Assembly: GCA_938015595.1 (NCBI GenBank)
Contig: CALLPI010000001.1
Coordinates: 62,001-126,000, forward strand
DNA length: 64,000 nt
Origin: an uncultured Saprospiraceae bacterium
GTDB lineage: Bacteria > Bacteroidota > Bacteroidia > Chitinophagales > Saprospiraceae
Direction: 5' to 3'
A program made the position numbers and the translations under genes. The notes under the pieces were generated by a model that did not search any database, was not told the DNA's origin, and saw nothing but the letters and a program-made list of their open reading frames with translations. This document shows, piece after piece, positions 38,456 to 46,207 of this stretch. Position 1 is the stretch's first letter; each line of letters begins with the position of its first letter.

Positions 38456-38610
38456 AGAAGCCCGTTAGGGCTGGCGCCGTTTATAGAAACGGCATTCCAA
38501 AAACAAATAAAAGCCCGTCAGGGCTGGCGCCGTTTGTAGCCAATGGCATCGCGAAAAACGTTTGAAGCCCGTAGGGCTGGCGCCGTTGGTGCAGCATTCG
38601 GGCGCGGTTT
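38456..38610 (+). repeat. Tandem AAGCCCGTCAGGGCTGGCGCC repeats (3 units)
   Basis: Units begin near 38457, 38510 and 38564. Each holds a small palindromic heart (AGCCCGT.AGGGCT) followed by GGCGCCGTTTGTAG and a degenerate GC-ATTCCAAAAACA-like linker, with a period of about 52 bases. Related units occur at 35702, 36006 and 39991-40130. Confidence 0.75.
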
Positions 38611-38701
38611 TATGATGTATTTCAGGGTATTTCAGCGGATTTATTTCGCTTTATGGGCAGCTTTTGTACTTTTGCTGCTTGAGAAAGAGCCTGCTGTGCG
38701 G
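38564..38701 (+). repeat. Duplicated upstream module, copy B
   Basis: Partner of 35702-35840, about 94% identical. It has an exact -7 match TACTTTTG at 38677-38684, while the -33 position reads TTTCG rather than TTTTG. It ends 80 bases before the start of the second FGE gene. Confidence 0.85.
38677..38684 (+). promoter_or_regulatory. -7 element for the second FGE gene
   Basis: TACTTTTG inside duplicated module B, about 98 bases before the ATG at 38782. Confidence 0.45.
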
Positions 38702-38781
38702 TAGTTAGCGCATCGAGCGGCGACTAAATCCACAAAAAGTTTGACACGGACCAAAAAATAACGCAATAAAATAAACAACAG

Positions 38782-39885
38782 ATGAACTGCCATTTCATAC
38801 CCTTTCCGCTCCCGATGCTGCGCCCTCAATGGATTTGCGCGCTCTGCTGTCTTCTCTGGCTTGCCACGCCGGCAATGTCGCATCAAACCTCCTGTTGTTC
38901 ATCGATGATACAGCGAGGCCAAGCCGAATTTGATGAAAAAAACTACGATGAGGCTATCAGGATTTGGTCCGATGGAAAAAAAAGCTCTGACGCCGCCAAG
39001 TGCCCCGCTCTTGATGGGCTTATTGAAAAAGCCCAAACCGAAGAGCAAAACCGAAAAGCCGAGCAAGCCAGCCGGCCCCAAGCTGAGCAGCCGGCGCCCC
39101 CACGCCCCGACATGGTCTTCATCCGCGGCGGCGCCTTTACCATGGGCTGCACCTCCGAGCAGCGGAATTGTGATAGCAATGAGTCGCCGACGTTTGAGGC
39201 GACGGTGTCGGATTTTTATTTGGGTAGGTACGAGGTGACATTTGAGGAGTATGACGCGTTTTGCGCGGCGACGGGTCGCGAGAAGCCTGATGATGAGGGT
39301 TGGGGTCGAGGCAAGCGCCCTGTGATCAACGTAAGTTGGTACGATGCGGTGGAATACTGCAACTGGCTGAGCGAGCAGCACGGACTGACGCCGTATTACG
39401 CCATAGACAAGAGCCGCAAGGACCCGAATAATGAGAACAGCCTTGACGATGTAAAATGGACAGTAACGCCCAGGACGGGTTCGAAGGGCTATCGTTTGCC
39501 GACGGAGGCGGAATGGGAGTATGCGGCTCGGGGCGGAGCACAATCCAAAGGGTACAAATATGCGGGCAGCAGCAATTTGGACGAGGTGGCTTGGTTTTGG
39601 GAAAACTCGGAAGATAAAACGAATCCAGCAGGTCAGAAGAAACCCAACGAGTTGGGATTACACGACATGTCGGGCAATGTGTGGGAGTGGTGTTGGGACT
39701 GGTATGGCGAATACAGTTCGGGTGCGAAGACGAATCCGCGCGGAGCGGAGCGTGGTTCGTCCCGCGTGCTTCGCGGCGGCTCGTGGAACAACGAGGCCGA
39801 GTTCTGTCGCGTGTCGCTCCGGAGCTACTACTACCCGGACCTCCGCACCGGCCACTACGGCTTCCGCGTGGCCCTCGTGCCTTAG
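38782..39885 (+). CDS. Secreted FGE-sulfatase domain protein with putative DGR variable region
   Basis: 367 aa. The N-terminus carries a hydrophobic export signal (WICALCCLLWLATPAMS). ATG 38782 leaves a long n-region; ATG 38815 (MLRPQW) is a good alternative. A short helical, TPR-like segment (about 35-95, GQAEFDEKNYDEAIRIW) leads to an FGE-sulfatase/SUMF1 domain (about 110-367). That domain is closely similar to the one in the preceding TIR gene: MVFIRGGAFTMGC, INVSWYDAVEYCNWLS, GYRLPTEAEWEYAARGG, MSGNVWEWCWDW. It ends RVLRGGSWNNEAEFCRVSLR...GFRVALVP. The first of the two active-site Cys of catalytic FGE is absent in GGSWNNEAEFCR, so a ligand-binding role is more likely. It has no TIR part and is presumably secreted, a soluble paralogue of its neighbour. 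Confidence 0.88.
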   Translation: MNCHFIPFPLPMLRPQWICALCCLLWLATPAMSHQTSCCSSMIQRGQAEFDEKNYDEAIRIWSDGKKSSDAAKCPALDGLIEKAQTEEQNRKAEQASRPQAEQPAPPRPDMVFIRGGAFTMGCTSEQRNCDSNESPTFEATVSDFYLGRYEVTFEEYDAFCAATGREKPDDEGWGRGKRPVINVSWYDAVEYCNWLSEQHGLTPYYAIDKSRKDPNNENSLDDVKWTVTPRTGSKGYRLPTEAEWEYAARGGAQSKGYKYAGSSNLDEVAWFWENSEDKTNPAGQKKPNELGLHDMSGNVWEWCWDWYGEYSSGAKTNPRGAERGSSRVLRGGSWNNEAEFCRVSLRSYYYPDLRTGHYGFRVALVP

Positions 39886-39951
39886 TTTGGTGGCTTGCAC
39901 ATCTTGCCATGCCCTGGAGCTAAGGATAGGGGCAGGGTTAAGCGAGCCGGG
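39763..39951 (+). other. Putative DGR variable repeat B with 3' flank
   Basis: Counterpart of 38161-38353. It begins with the same 24 bases and has the variable codon block 39787-39861. The same 3' end and about 65 bases of 3' flank follow, differing only by a few substitutions and single-base gaps. Its variable positions include AAC-AAC directly after GGSW and three successive TAC codons. Confidence 0.6.
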
Positions 39952-40332
39952 AGTGAAAAATGAAAAGTGGGAGGTGTCCGGAGGGTGTGGAGAAGCCCGT
40001 CAGTGCTGACCCTGTTTGTAGCAATAGCGTTCCAAAACAATATAGAAGCCCGTTAGGGCTGGCGCCGTTTGTAGAAAAGGCATCGAAAAAACAAGAAGAA
40101 GCCCGTCAGGGCTGACCCCCCGTTTGTAGCTTGTTCAACAATTGGCAAACAGACTAGCTTTCTGCATGAGAGGGTAAAAAGTAAGGAGCGCCCAATCTCT
40201 TGTAAGACGTATTACAACTTTCTGGATGTGCACGTACTTTCTCATGCTTTATCTTCCTGAGTCATTCGCGGGCATACAAATTTTCCCGGAATCCTTCCTT
40301 ACTTTGCATCATCGCATTTTCCTATACTAACT
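39886..40332. other. Intergenic region after the second FGE gene
   Basis: 447 bases: conserved 3' flank of variable region B (39886-39951), three ~52-base tandem repeat units (39991-40130), then about 200 AT-richer bases. A near -7 match, TTACTTTG (40299-40306), lies before the dehydrogenase gene. No gene is seen, and no third copy of the RVLRGGSW coding DNA that could be a template repeat. Confidence 0.6.
39991..40130 (+). repeat. Tandem AAGCCCGTCAGGGCTGGCGCC repeats (3 units)
   Basis: Units begin near 39993, 40045 and 40098. The first has the variant CAGTGCTGACCCTG and the third CAGGGCTGACCCCCC. The linkers between units are themselves similar (GCAATAGCGTTCCAAAACA), so this is a degenerate tandem repeat and not a CRISPR array. 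Confidence 0.75.
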
Positions 40333-43284
40333 ATGCAAGTACCACTCGAACATCTCGCCGCCAGCCTCTCTGGCGAACTACATACTGACCGGCTCATGTG
40401 CACCCTTTACGCCACCGATGCCAGCATATATCGCGAGATACCCCTGGCTGTAGCCTATCCCCAAAATGAAGAGGATGTGCGCCGCTTGGTGGCCTTTGCC
40501 CGCAAACACGGCGTGCCGCTCATACCCCGTACGGCAGGTACCTCCTTGGCAGGCCAATGCGTAGGTACAGGCATCATCGCCGACGTATCGCGCCACATGA
40601 CGCAGATATTGGAACTGAACGCCGAACAAGGCTGGGTGCGCCTGCAACCCGGCGTGGTACGCGACGAACTCAACACCTACCTCAAGCCGCACGGCCTGTT
40701 TTTTGGCCCCAATACCGCTACTGCCTCCCGCTGCATGATTGGTGGCATGACGGGCAACAACTCCTGCGGCAGCACCTCCATCAAATACGGCACTACCCGC
40801 GACCACGTGCTGGAAATGCGCGTGGTGCTCAGCGATGGCTCGGTGGCAGAGTTCGGCCCGCTCTCAGCAGAGGGCTTCCATCAAAAGCGGGAACTACCCG
40901 GCATGGAAGGCGATCTCTACCGCCAACTCTGGAACGAACTCTCCCTGCCGGAGCGCCAGGCCGCCATCCGCAAACACTATCCCAAACCCGGCATTCACCG
41001 CCGCAACACAGGCTACGCCGTGGATGTGTTGCTCAACTCCAACGTGTTCACCCCAGGCGGGCCGGATTTCAATATGTGCAAACTCCTGGCTGGCTCGGAA
41101 GGTACGCTGGCTTTCACCACTGAGATCAAACTACACCTGAACCCGCTACCGCCGCCGCAGGATGCGTTGGTATGCGCTCATTTCGACACGCTGGATGCTG
41201 CTCTGCGCGCCGCCCAGGTGGCCATGCGCCATGCGCCATATGCCTGCGAATTGATGGATAAGTTCATCTTGGATTGCACTAAAGAAAACCGCGCCCAGCA
41301 GAAAAACCGATTTTTCCTGCAAGGCGACCCGGCCGCCATCCTCATGGTAGAGTTCCGAGACAATACTTTCGAGGGAGCCGAGGCGCAGGCCAAGGCTATG
41401 ATCGCCGACTTGCAGGCCGCCGGCCTGGGCTACGCCTATCCCATCGTGTCAGGGCCACAAAGCCAGCAAGTGTTTGCGTTGCGGGCAGCGGGCTTCGGCG
41501 TGTTGTCGAACGTAAAGAGCGATGCCAAGCCGCTAGAATTTGTAGAAGACGCGGCTGTGGATCTGGCCGATCTGCCGGAGTACATTGCTGATTTTGCTGC
41601 CCTCATGGCTGAGTTTGGGCAGCAGTGCGTGTACTATGCCCATGCCGGCGCTGGCGAACTGCACCCCCGCCCATCCATCAATCTCAAGAGCAGCGAAGGC
41701 GTAGCTATGATGCGCCAAATTGCCGAAGCCTGTGCCCACTTGGTGAAGAAGTACAATGGCTCACTGAGCGGTGAGCACGGCGACGGGCGAGTACGCGCCG
41801 AGTTTATCCCCCTGATGATCGGCGAGGACAACTATCAGCTGTTGCGTCGCATCAAGCAATGCTGGGACCCACAGGGCATCTTCAATCCTGGCAAAATTGT
41901 GGACGCCCCACCCATGCATACCTCTCTGCGCTACGAGCAGGACAAACCCGCACCAGACGTCCAGACCGTGTTTGACTTCTCCGAAACCAAAGGCATCCTC
42001 GGCCTGGCCGAGAAGTGTAGCGGCTCAGGCGACTGCCGCAAGCTACCCCACGTGAGCGGCGGTACCATGTGCCCATCCTACATGGCCACCCGCAACGAGC
42101 GCGATACCACTCGCGCCCGCGCCAACGCCCTGCGCGAGTTCCTCACCCGCAGCAGCAACGGCGAGAACCGATTCGCCCACGAAGCACTGTACGAAGTCAT
42201 GTCGCTGTGCCTCTCCTGTAAGGGCTGCGCCACGGAGTGCCCCTCCAATGTGGACATGGCCACCATGAAGGCCGAGTTTCTGCATCATTATTACATGGCC
42301 AAGGGCGTGCCGCTGCGCGCGCGGGTTTTTGGCCACATCGGGCGTATCAATGCCCTGGCTTCGGCAGTACCCGGACTCAACAACTTCGCTTTGAAAAACC
42401 CGCTCACCTCTCGTCTGCTCAAGCGCATCCTCGGCGTGGCGCCGCAGCGTTCCATGCCACTGTTGCAAAAGACTACCCTGCGCAAATGGTGGAATAATAC
42501 CGGGCGGCATCTCCAGCCATGGGGCACCGTCAAGGGAAAGGTCTATTTGTTTTGCGACGAGTTTACCAACTACAACGATACCCACATCGGCATCAAAGCG
42601 GTGCAGTTACTCACCCGCTTAGGCTACCAGGTGGAAATGCCGGAGCACCCCGACAGTGGCCGGGCCATGTTTTCCAAGGGGCTGCTGCTGCCAGCGCAAA
42701 AGCTAGCCCGTGAAAATGTGCGCATTTTCAAGCCCTTGGTTAGCGCCGAAGCGCCACTGCTCGGCATCGAGCCGTCGGCCATTCTCAGCTTCCGCGACGA
42801 ATATCCCAAATTGGTAGAACCTGCCGAACGCCAGGCTGCTAAAGCACTGGGGCAACATGCCTTGATGATAGAGGAGTTTTTTGCTGCTGAAATTCATCGG
42901 GGGCGCATTACACCAGACATGTTTACCGACGCACCCCGGCACATCCTGCTACACGGGCATTGCCACCAGAAAGCCCTGGCCAGTGTAGAAGCCACAGCCT
43001 GGATGCTGGGGTTGCCGAGAAATTATGGAGTAGAAGTCATTCCCTCCGGATGCTGCGGCATGGCTGGTTCTTTTGGTTATGAAAAGGAGCACTATGCGGT
43101 AAGTTTGCAAATTGGCGAACTCGTACTTTTTCCGGCAGTGCGCAAAGCTGCAAAGGACACCCTTATTGCCGCACCGGGTACGAGTTGCCGGCATCAGATT
43201 GCAGATGGCACTGGAAGGAGGGCACTGCACCCCGTAGAGGTATGGCACGAGGCCATTGGACTCAATACCAATAACTTGAAGTAA
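40333..43284 (+). CDS. FAD/Fe-S D-2-hydroxyacid dehydrogenase, YdiJ-like
   Basis: 983 aa fusion of a flavin dehydrogenase with an iron-sulfur and CCG-domain electron-transfer half. It probably oxidises D-2-hydroxyglutarate or D-lactate to the keto acid and passes electrons to the respiratory chain. The FAD-binding type 4 domain lies at about 35-260 (PRTAGTSLAGQCVGTGIIADVSRHM; GGMTGNNSCGSTSIKYG) and the FAD-oxidase C domain at about 270-530 (GSLSGEHGDGRVRAEF). Two ferredoxin-type Cys clusters follow (CSGSGDCRKLPHVSGGTMCP; CLSCKGCATECPSNVD). The C-terminal Cys-rich region has HGHCHQKAL and SGCCGMAGSFGYEKEHY. Size and order match E. coli YdiJ (1,018 aa). It stands alone, after the repeat-rich accessory region. 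Confidence 0.9.
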   Translation: MQVPLEHLAASLSGELHTDRLMCTLYATDASIYREIPLAVAYPQNEEDVRRLVAFARKHGVPLIPRTAGTSLAGQCVGTGIIADVSRHMTQILELNAEQGWVRLQPGVVRDELNTYLKPHGLFFGPNTATASRCMIGGMTGNNSCGSTSIKYGTTRDHVLEMRVVLSDGSVAEFGPLSAEGFHQKRELPGMEGDLYRQLWNELSLPERQAAIRKHYPKPGIHRRNTGYAVDVLLNSNVFTPGGPDFNMCKLLAGSEGTLAFTTEIKLHLNPLPPPQDALVCAHFDTLDAALRAAQVAMRHAPYACELMDKFILDCTKENRAQQKNRFFLQGDPAAILMVEFRDNTFEGAEAQAKAMIADLQAAGLGYAYPIVSGPQSQQVFALRAAGFGVLSNVKSDAKPLEFVEDAAVDLADLPEYIADFAALMAEFGQQCVYYAHAGAGELHPRPSINLKSSEGVAMMRQIAEACAHLVKKYNGSLSGEHGDGRVRAEFIPLMIGEDNYQLLRRIKQCWDPQGIFNPGKIVDAPPMHTSLRYEQDKPAPDVQTVFDFSETKGILGLAEKCSGSGDCRKLPHVSGGTMCPSYMATRNERDTTRARANALREFLTRSSNGENRFAHEALYEVMSLCLSCKGCATECPSNVDMATMKAEFLHHYYMAKGVPLRARVFGHIGRINALASAVPGLNNFALKNPLTSRLLKRILGVAPQRSMPLLQKTTLRKWWNNTGRHLQPWGTVKGKVYLFCDEFTNYNDTHIGIKAVQLLTRLGYQVEMPEHPDSGRAMFSKGLLLPAQKLARENVRIFKPLVSAEAPLLGIEPSAILSFRDEYPKLVEPAERQAAKALGQHALMIEEFFAAEIHRGRITPDMFTDAPRHILLHGHCHQKALASVEATAWMLGLPRNYGVEVIPSGCCGMAGSFGYEKEHYAVSLQIGELVLFPAVRKAAKDTLIAAPGTSCRHQIADGTGRRALHPVEVWHEAIGLNTNNLK

Positions 43285-43389
43285 AGATCTGTGGGTGAGC
43301 CGCCAAAAAAAAGCCTAAAAACTTTGCGTATCAAAAAGGTCTTAGCTTTCTTTGCAACAAATTTCTAACAATCCTAAAGCAGATTGATT

Positions 43390-43629
43390 ATGTCAACCAT
43401 TGCAGAAAGAGTGACCAAGATCATTGTGGACAAACTCGGCGTAGATGAATCTGAAGTGACGGCCGAGGCCAGCTTCATTAATGACCTGGGGGCAGATTCC
43501 TTGGACACGGTGGAACTGATCATGGAGTTTGAAAAAGAGTTCAACATCTCCATTCCTGACGATCAGGCTGAGCAAATTCAGACCGTAGGCCTGGCCATTC
43601 AGTATCTGGAAAAGCACTCGGCAGCCTAA
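43390..43629 (+). CDS. acpP: Acyl carrier protein
   Basis: Carries growing fatty acyl chains on a 4'-phosphopantetheine arm. 79 aa with the attachment Ser37 in [13 protein letters not shown], acidic helix 2 and the usual length. The start at 43390 gives MSTIAERV; two further upstream codons are open. It is followed by fabF at 101 bases with a strong hairpin between (43661-43705), so the genes are a unit with uneven expression likely. A promoter may lie around TTTG 43323-43326 and TAGCTTTC 43343-43350. Confidence 0.96.
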   Translation: MSTIAERVTKIIVDKLGVDESEVTAEASFINDLGADSLDTVELIMEFEKEFNISIPDDQAEQIQTVGLAIQYLEKHSAA

Positions 43630-43660
43630 GGCGTTTGCCTCTCTTCACTCCAAAGAAAAT

Positions 43661-43705
43661 GACGCCCGCAAAGCTCTCCCTGTGAGTTGTTTGTTTGCGG
43701 GCGTC
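43661..43705 (+). terminator. Hairpin between acpP and fabF (attenuator or processing site)
   Basis: A perfect 12-bp stem, GACGCCCGCAAA (43661-43672) against TTTGCGGGCGTC (43694-43705), followed by TAGCTTTTC. With only four T it may be a partial terminator or a 3' stabiliser for the acpP message. Confidence 0.65.
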
Positions 43706-43730
43706 TAGCTTTTCACAATTTTTGCTGTAT

Positions 43731-44981
43731 ATGAAACGCGTCGTAGTGACTGGTTTAGGAGCCTTAACCCCCATAGGAAATAACATAGCGGCTTATCTTC
43801 AGGGGCTTCAGAACGGCGTCAGCGGGGCCAATCCCATTACTCGTTTTGACGCTTCCAAGTTCAAAACCCGTTTCGCCTGCGAGGTCAAGGACTTTGACCC
43901 CGAGACGATCATGGAGCGCAAGGAGGTGCGCAAGCTAGACCTCTTTGCCGTTTTTGCCATAGCCGCCTCCGACGAGGCCATTGCCGACGCCGGGCTGGCA
44001 CAGTTGCCTGCGGGTGTCGATCCTGACCGCGTTGGCGTAATATGGGCATCAGGCATTGGCGGGCTTAGCTCGCTAGAGAAGGAAATTGAAGAGTTTACGC
44101 TCGGGGGCTACAACCCACGTTACAACCCGTTCATGATACCCAAAATGATCCCTGACATTGCCGCAGGGCACATCTCTATGAAGTATAGGTTCAGAGGTAT
44201 CAACTACGCTACGGTGTCGGCTTGCGCTTCTTCTACCCATGCCATTATGACCGCCTTCGACGCTATACGCCTGGGGCGCAACGATGTCATCGTATGCGGA
44301 GGCTCCGAAGCAGCAGTCATGGCTGCAGGTGTGGGCGGGTTCAATGCCATGAAAGCCCTCTCCACGCGCAATGACGACTACCAAACCGCATCCCGCCCCT
44401 TTGACCTAGACCGCGACGGCTTTGTGCTGGGCGAAGGCGCTGCTGCCCTAGTACTAGAAGAACTGGAACATGCCCAACGCCGTGGTGCGCGCATCTATGC
44501 CGAGGTGGCTGGCTGCGGGGCCACTGCCGATGCTTATCACATCACTGCACCGCACCCAGAGGGGCTGGGCGCCACCAATGTGATGCTGATGGCCTTGCAA
44601 GATGCAGGCATGGACAAAGAGCAGATAGACTACATCAACGTGCACGGTACTTCTACACCATTGGGCGATATTGCCGAGGCAAAGGCCATTCAGAAGGTAT
44701 TTGGCGAGCACGCCTACGCGCTCAACATAAGCTCCACCAAGTCCATGACAGGGCATCTGCTGGGCGCTGCCGGTGCCGTAGAGGCCATTGCATGCATACT
44801 GGCTATTGTACACTCGTTTGTGCCGCCCACCATCAACCACTTTACTGACGACCCCGAACTGGACAACCGGCTCAACTTCACCTTCAACGAGGCGCAACCC
44901 CGCAAGGTGCGCGCCGCGCTGAGCAATACTTTTGGATTTGGCGGCCACAATGCTTCTGTGATTTTTAAGGCATTTGAATGA
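43731..44981 (+). CDS. fabF: Beta-ketoacyl-ACP synthase II
   Basis: Condensing enzyme of fatty acid elongation that uses malonyl-ACP. 416 aa, normal length. The start at 43731 gives MKRVVVTGLGALTPIG, the conserved N-terminus. The nucleophile Cys165 is in TVSACASSTHA, and the two catalytic His are in NVHGTSTPLGD and KSMTGHLLGAAGAVEA; the FGFGGHNAS end is typical. Order acpP-fabF-rnc is the classical fab cluster tail. The stop overlaps the rnc start by 4 bases (ATGA), so rnc is translationally coupled. Confidence 0.97.
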   Translation: MKRVVVTGLGALTPIGNNIAAYLQGLQNGVSGANPITRFDASKFKTRFACEVKDFDPETIMERKEVRKLDLFAVFAIAASDEAIADAGLAQLPAGVDPDRVGVIWASGIGGLSSLEKEIEEFTLGGYNPRYNPFMIPKMIPDIAAGHISMKYRFRGINYATVSACASSTHAIMTAFDAIRLGRNDVIVCGGSEAAVMAAGVGGFNAMKALSTRNDDYQTASRPFDLDRDGFVLGEGAAALVLEELEHAQRRGARIYAEVAGCGATADAYHITAPHPEGLGATNVMLMALQDAGMDKEQIDYINVHGTSTPLGDIAEAKAIQKVFGEHAYALNISSTKSMTGHLLGAAGAVEAIACILAIVHSFVPPTINHFTDDPELDNRLNFTFNEAQPRKVRAALSNTFGFGGHNASVIFKAFE

Positions 44982-45727
44982 AATTCTTATTCAGAATTTA
45001 CAACCGGTATTTTGCCAAAGACAGAGACCTGGCCGACCGACTCAGGCCAGTGCTCGGCTTTACGCCGGCCAACCTGGCCATCTTTAAACTCGCCTTCTCG
45101 CACAAGTCATCTACTACTACCGACAAAACCTACGCCCACAATAACGAACGCCTGGAGTATCTTGGCGATGCTGTGCTAGGCACCATCGTGGCCGAATACC
45201 TGTTCAAAAAATACCCTGGCAGCGACGAGGGCTTCCTCACCAAAATGCGCTCCAAGATTGTCAAGCGGCAATCACTCAACAAAATTGCCGATAGAATGGG
45301 CCTGGACATGATCCTGGCTGAGTACAACAATACTCGCCTGAGCCGCTCCATGCTAGGCAATGCCATGGAAGCTCTGGTGGGCGCCGTTTACCTCGAGTGC
45401 GGCTACAAGGCTACGCGCAACTTTGTCATCCGAAAGATGCTGATGAACCACATCAACATACACGAACTGGAAAGCTACGACGACAATTACAAGAGCCAAC
45501 TACTGGAGTGGTGTCAGAAAAACGGCCAAACCGTGACCTACAAACTACTTGCGCGCTACAAGTTTGAAAAACGCGATCGCTTTAAGGTGGCTGTCATCGT
45601 GGACGGAGAGAAAATTGCCACCGCCGATGACTTCAACAAAAAAAGCGCCGAACAGATGGCCTCCGAGCGCGCATTGGTAGCTCTCGGCATCCTCAGTGAA
45701 GAAGATATTGAAGAACACGATGATTAA
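44978..45727 (+). CDS. rnc: Ribonuclease III
   Basis: Double-strand-specific endoribonuclease that processes rRNA precursors and structured mRNAs. 249 aa with the signature HNNERLEYLGDAVLGTIVAEYLF, the second acidic site ALVGAVYLECGYKATR, and a C-terminal dsRNA-binding domain (YKSQLLEWCQKNGQ ... KKSAEQMASERALVALG). It is coupled to fabF by a 4-base overlap, as in many bacteria. A small unknown gene follows 15 bases later. Confidence 0.96.
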   Translation: MKFLFRIYNRYFAKDRDLADRLRPVLGFTPANLAIFKLAFSHKSSTTTDKTYAHNNERLEYLGDAVLGTIVAEYLFKKYPGSDEGFLTKMRSKIVKRQSLNKIADRMGLDMILAEYNNTRLSRSMLGNAMEALVGAVYLECGYKATRNFVIRKMLMNHINIHELESYDDNYKSQLLEWCQKNGQTVTYKLLARYKFEKRDRFKVAVIVDGEKIATADDFNKKSAEQMASERALVALGILSEEDIEEHDD

Positions 45728-45742
45728 ACTGCATCAGAGGCA

Positions 45743-46114
45743 ATGAAAACCTGGGAGCTGGACTTCAACTGGCTGCGCGTGCGCAATTGGGTCAAGGAAG
45801 CCTTTCGCAAGGATACCCTGCCCGACCTCAACGGCATGTTGTTTGTCATTGGCGTGCAGGAGCTTGGGCGCTGGAAACACCGCTTCACCAAAGAAGAAAA
45901 GCAAGACCTGATGCACATAGCCGTATGCCGCCTGATGAGTTACGACGGCCACTATGAGTTTGTAGGCCGCGACGCTGACGGCTGGCCGCACTGGCGCCTG
46001 GTCAGGCCGCTGCCGCCGCGCTCCCTGGAAGAGCAGGAGTTCATACTCAAAGAGCAAATTATTCGGTACTTCGATGAGATGGAGCAGGAAAGCATGGAGC
46101 TTAAATTTTATTAA
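45743..46114 (+). CDS. Conserved small protein, unknown function
   Basis: 123 aa, rich in Trp, Arg and Glu, without signal peptide or membrane segment (MKTWELDFNWLRVRNWVKEAF...). It follows rnc by 15 bases on the same strand and precedes the first cyclophilin lipoprotein gene, so it is probably part of the fab-rnc transcript. I do not recognise a family. The regular codon use and lack of overlap with other genes argue that it is real. Probably cytosolic. Confidence 0.75.
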   Translation: MKTWELDFNWLRVRNWVKEAFRKDTLPDLNGMLFVIGVQELGRWKHRFTKEEKQDLMHIAVCRLMSYDGHYEFVGRDADGWPHWRLVRPLPPRSLEEQEFILKEQIIRYFDEMEQESMELKFY

Positions 46115-46207
46115 TATATTATGAGTCAATTTATCAGGCAGATCATTGAAGGAAGTTGTGTGAAGACTGTAAGACAATCCGCACTTTCCGGAACCAATAC
46201 ATCAAAC

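Larger units (their letters stand above)
38284..38781. other. Intergenic region between the two FGE genes
   Basis: 498 bases. It contains the conserved 3' flank of variable region A (38284-38353), three ~52-base AAGCCCGT(C)AGGGCTGGCGCC units (38456-38610), the duplicated module B (38564-38701) and an 80-base leader before the next gene. No coding sequence is supported. Confidence 0.65.

Noticed and set aside
36208-39885. Catalytic formylglycine-generating enzymes
   Set aside because: No sulfatase gene is nearby and the segment after GGSW has only one of the two active-site Cys, so a binding role is preferred.
38456-40130. CRISPR-like arrays in the FGE region
   Set aside because: The sequences between the repeated AAGCCCGT..GGGCTGGC units resemble each other, the units vary and there are no cas genes; they are degenerate tandem repeats.
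35459-40332. DGR reverse transcriptase, Avd gene or template repeat in the window
   Set aside because: I found no reverse transcriptase-like protein anywhere in the window and no third copy of the GGSW-coding DNA on either strand.
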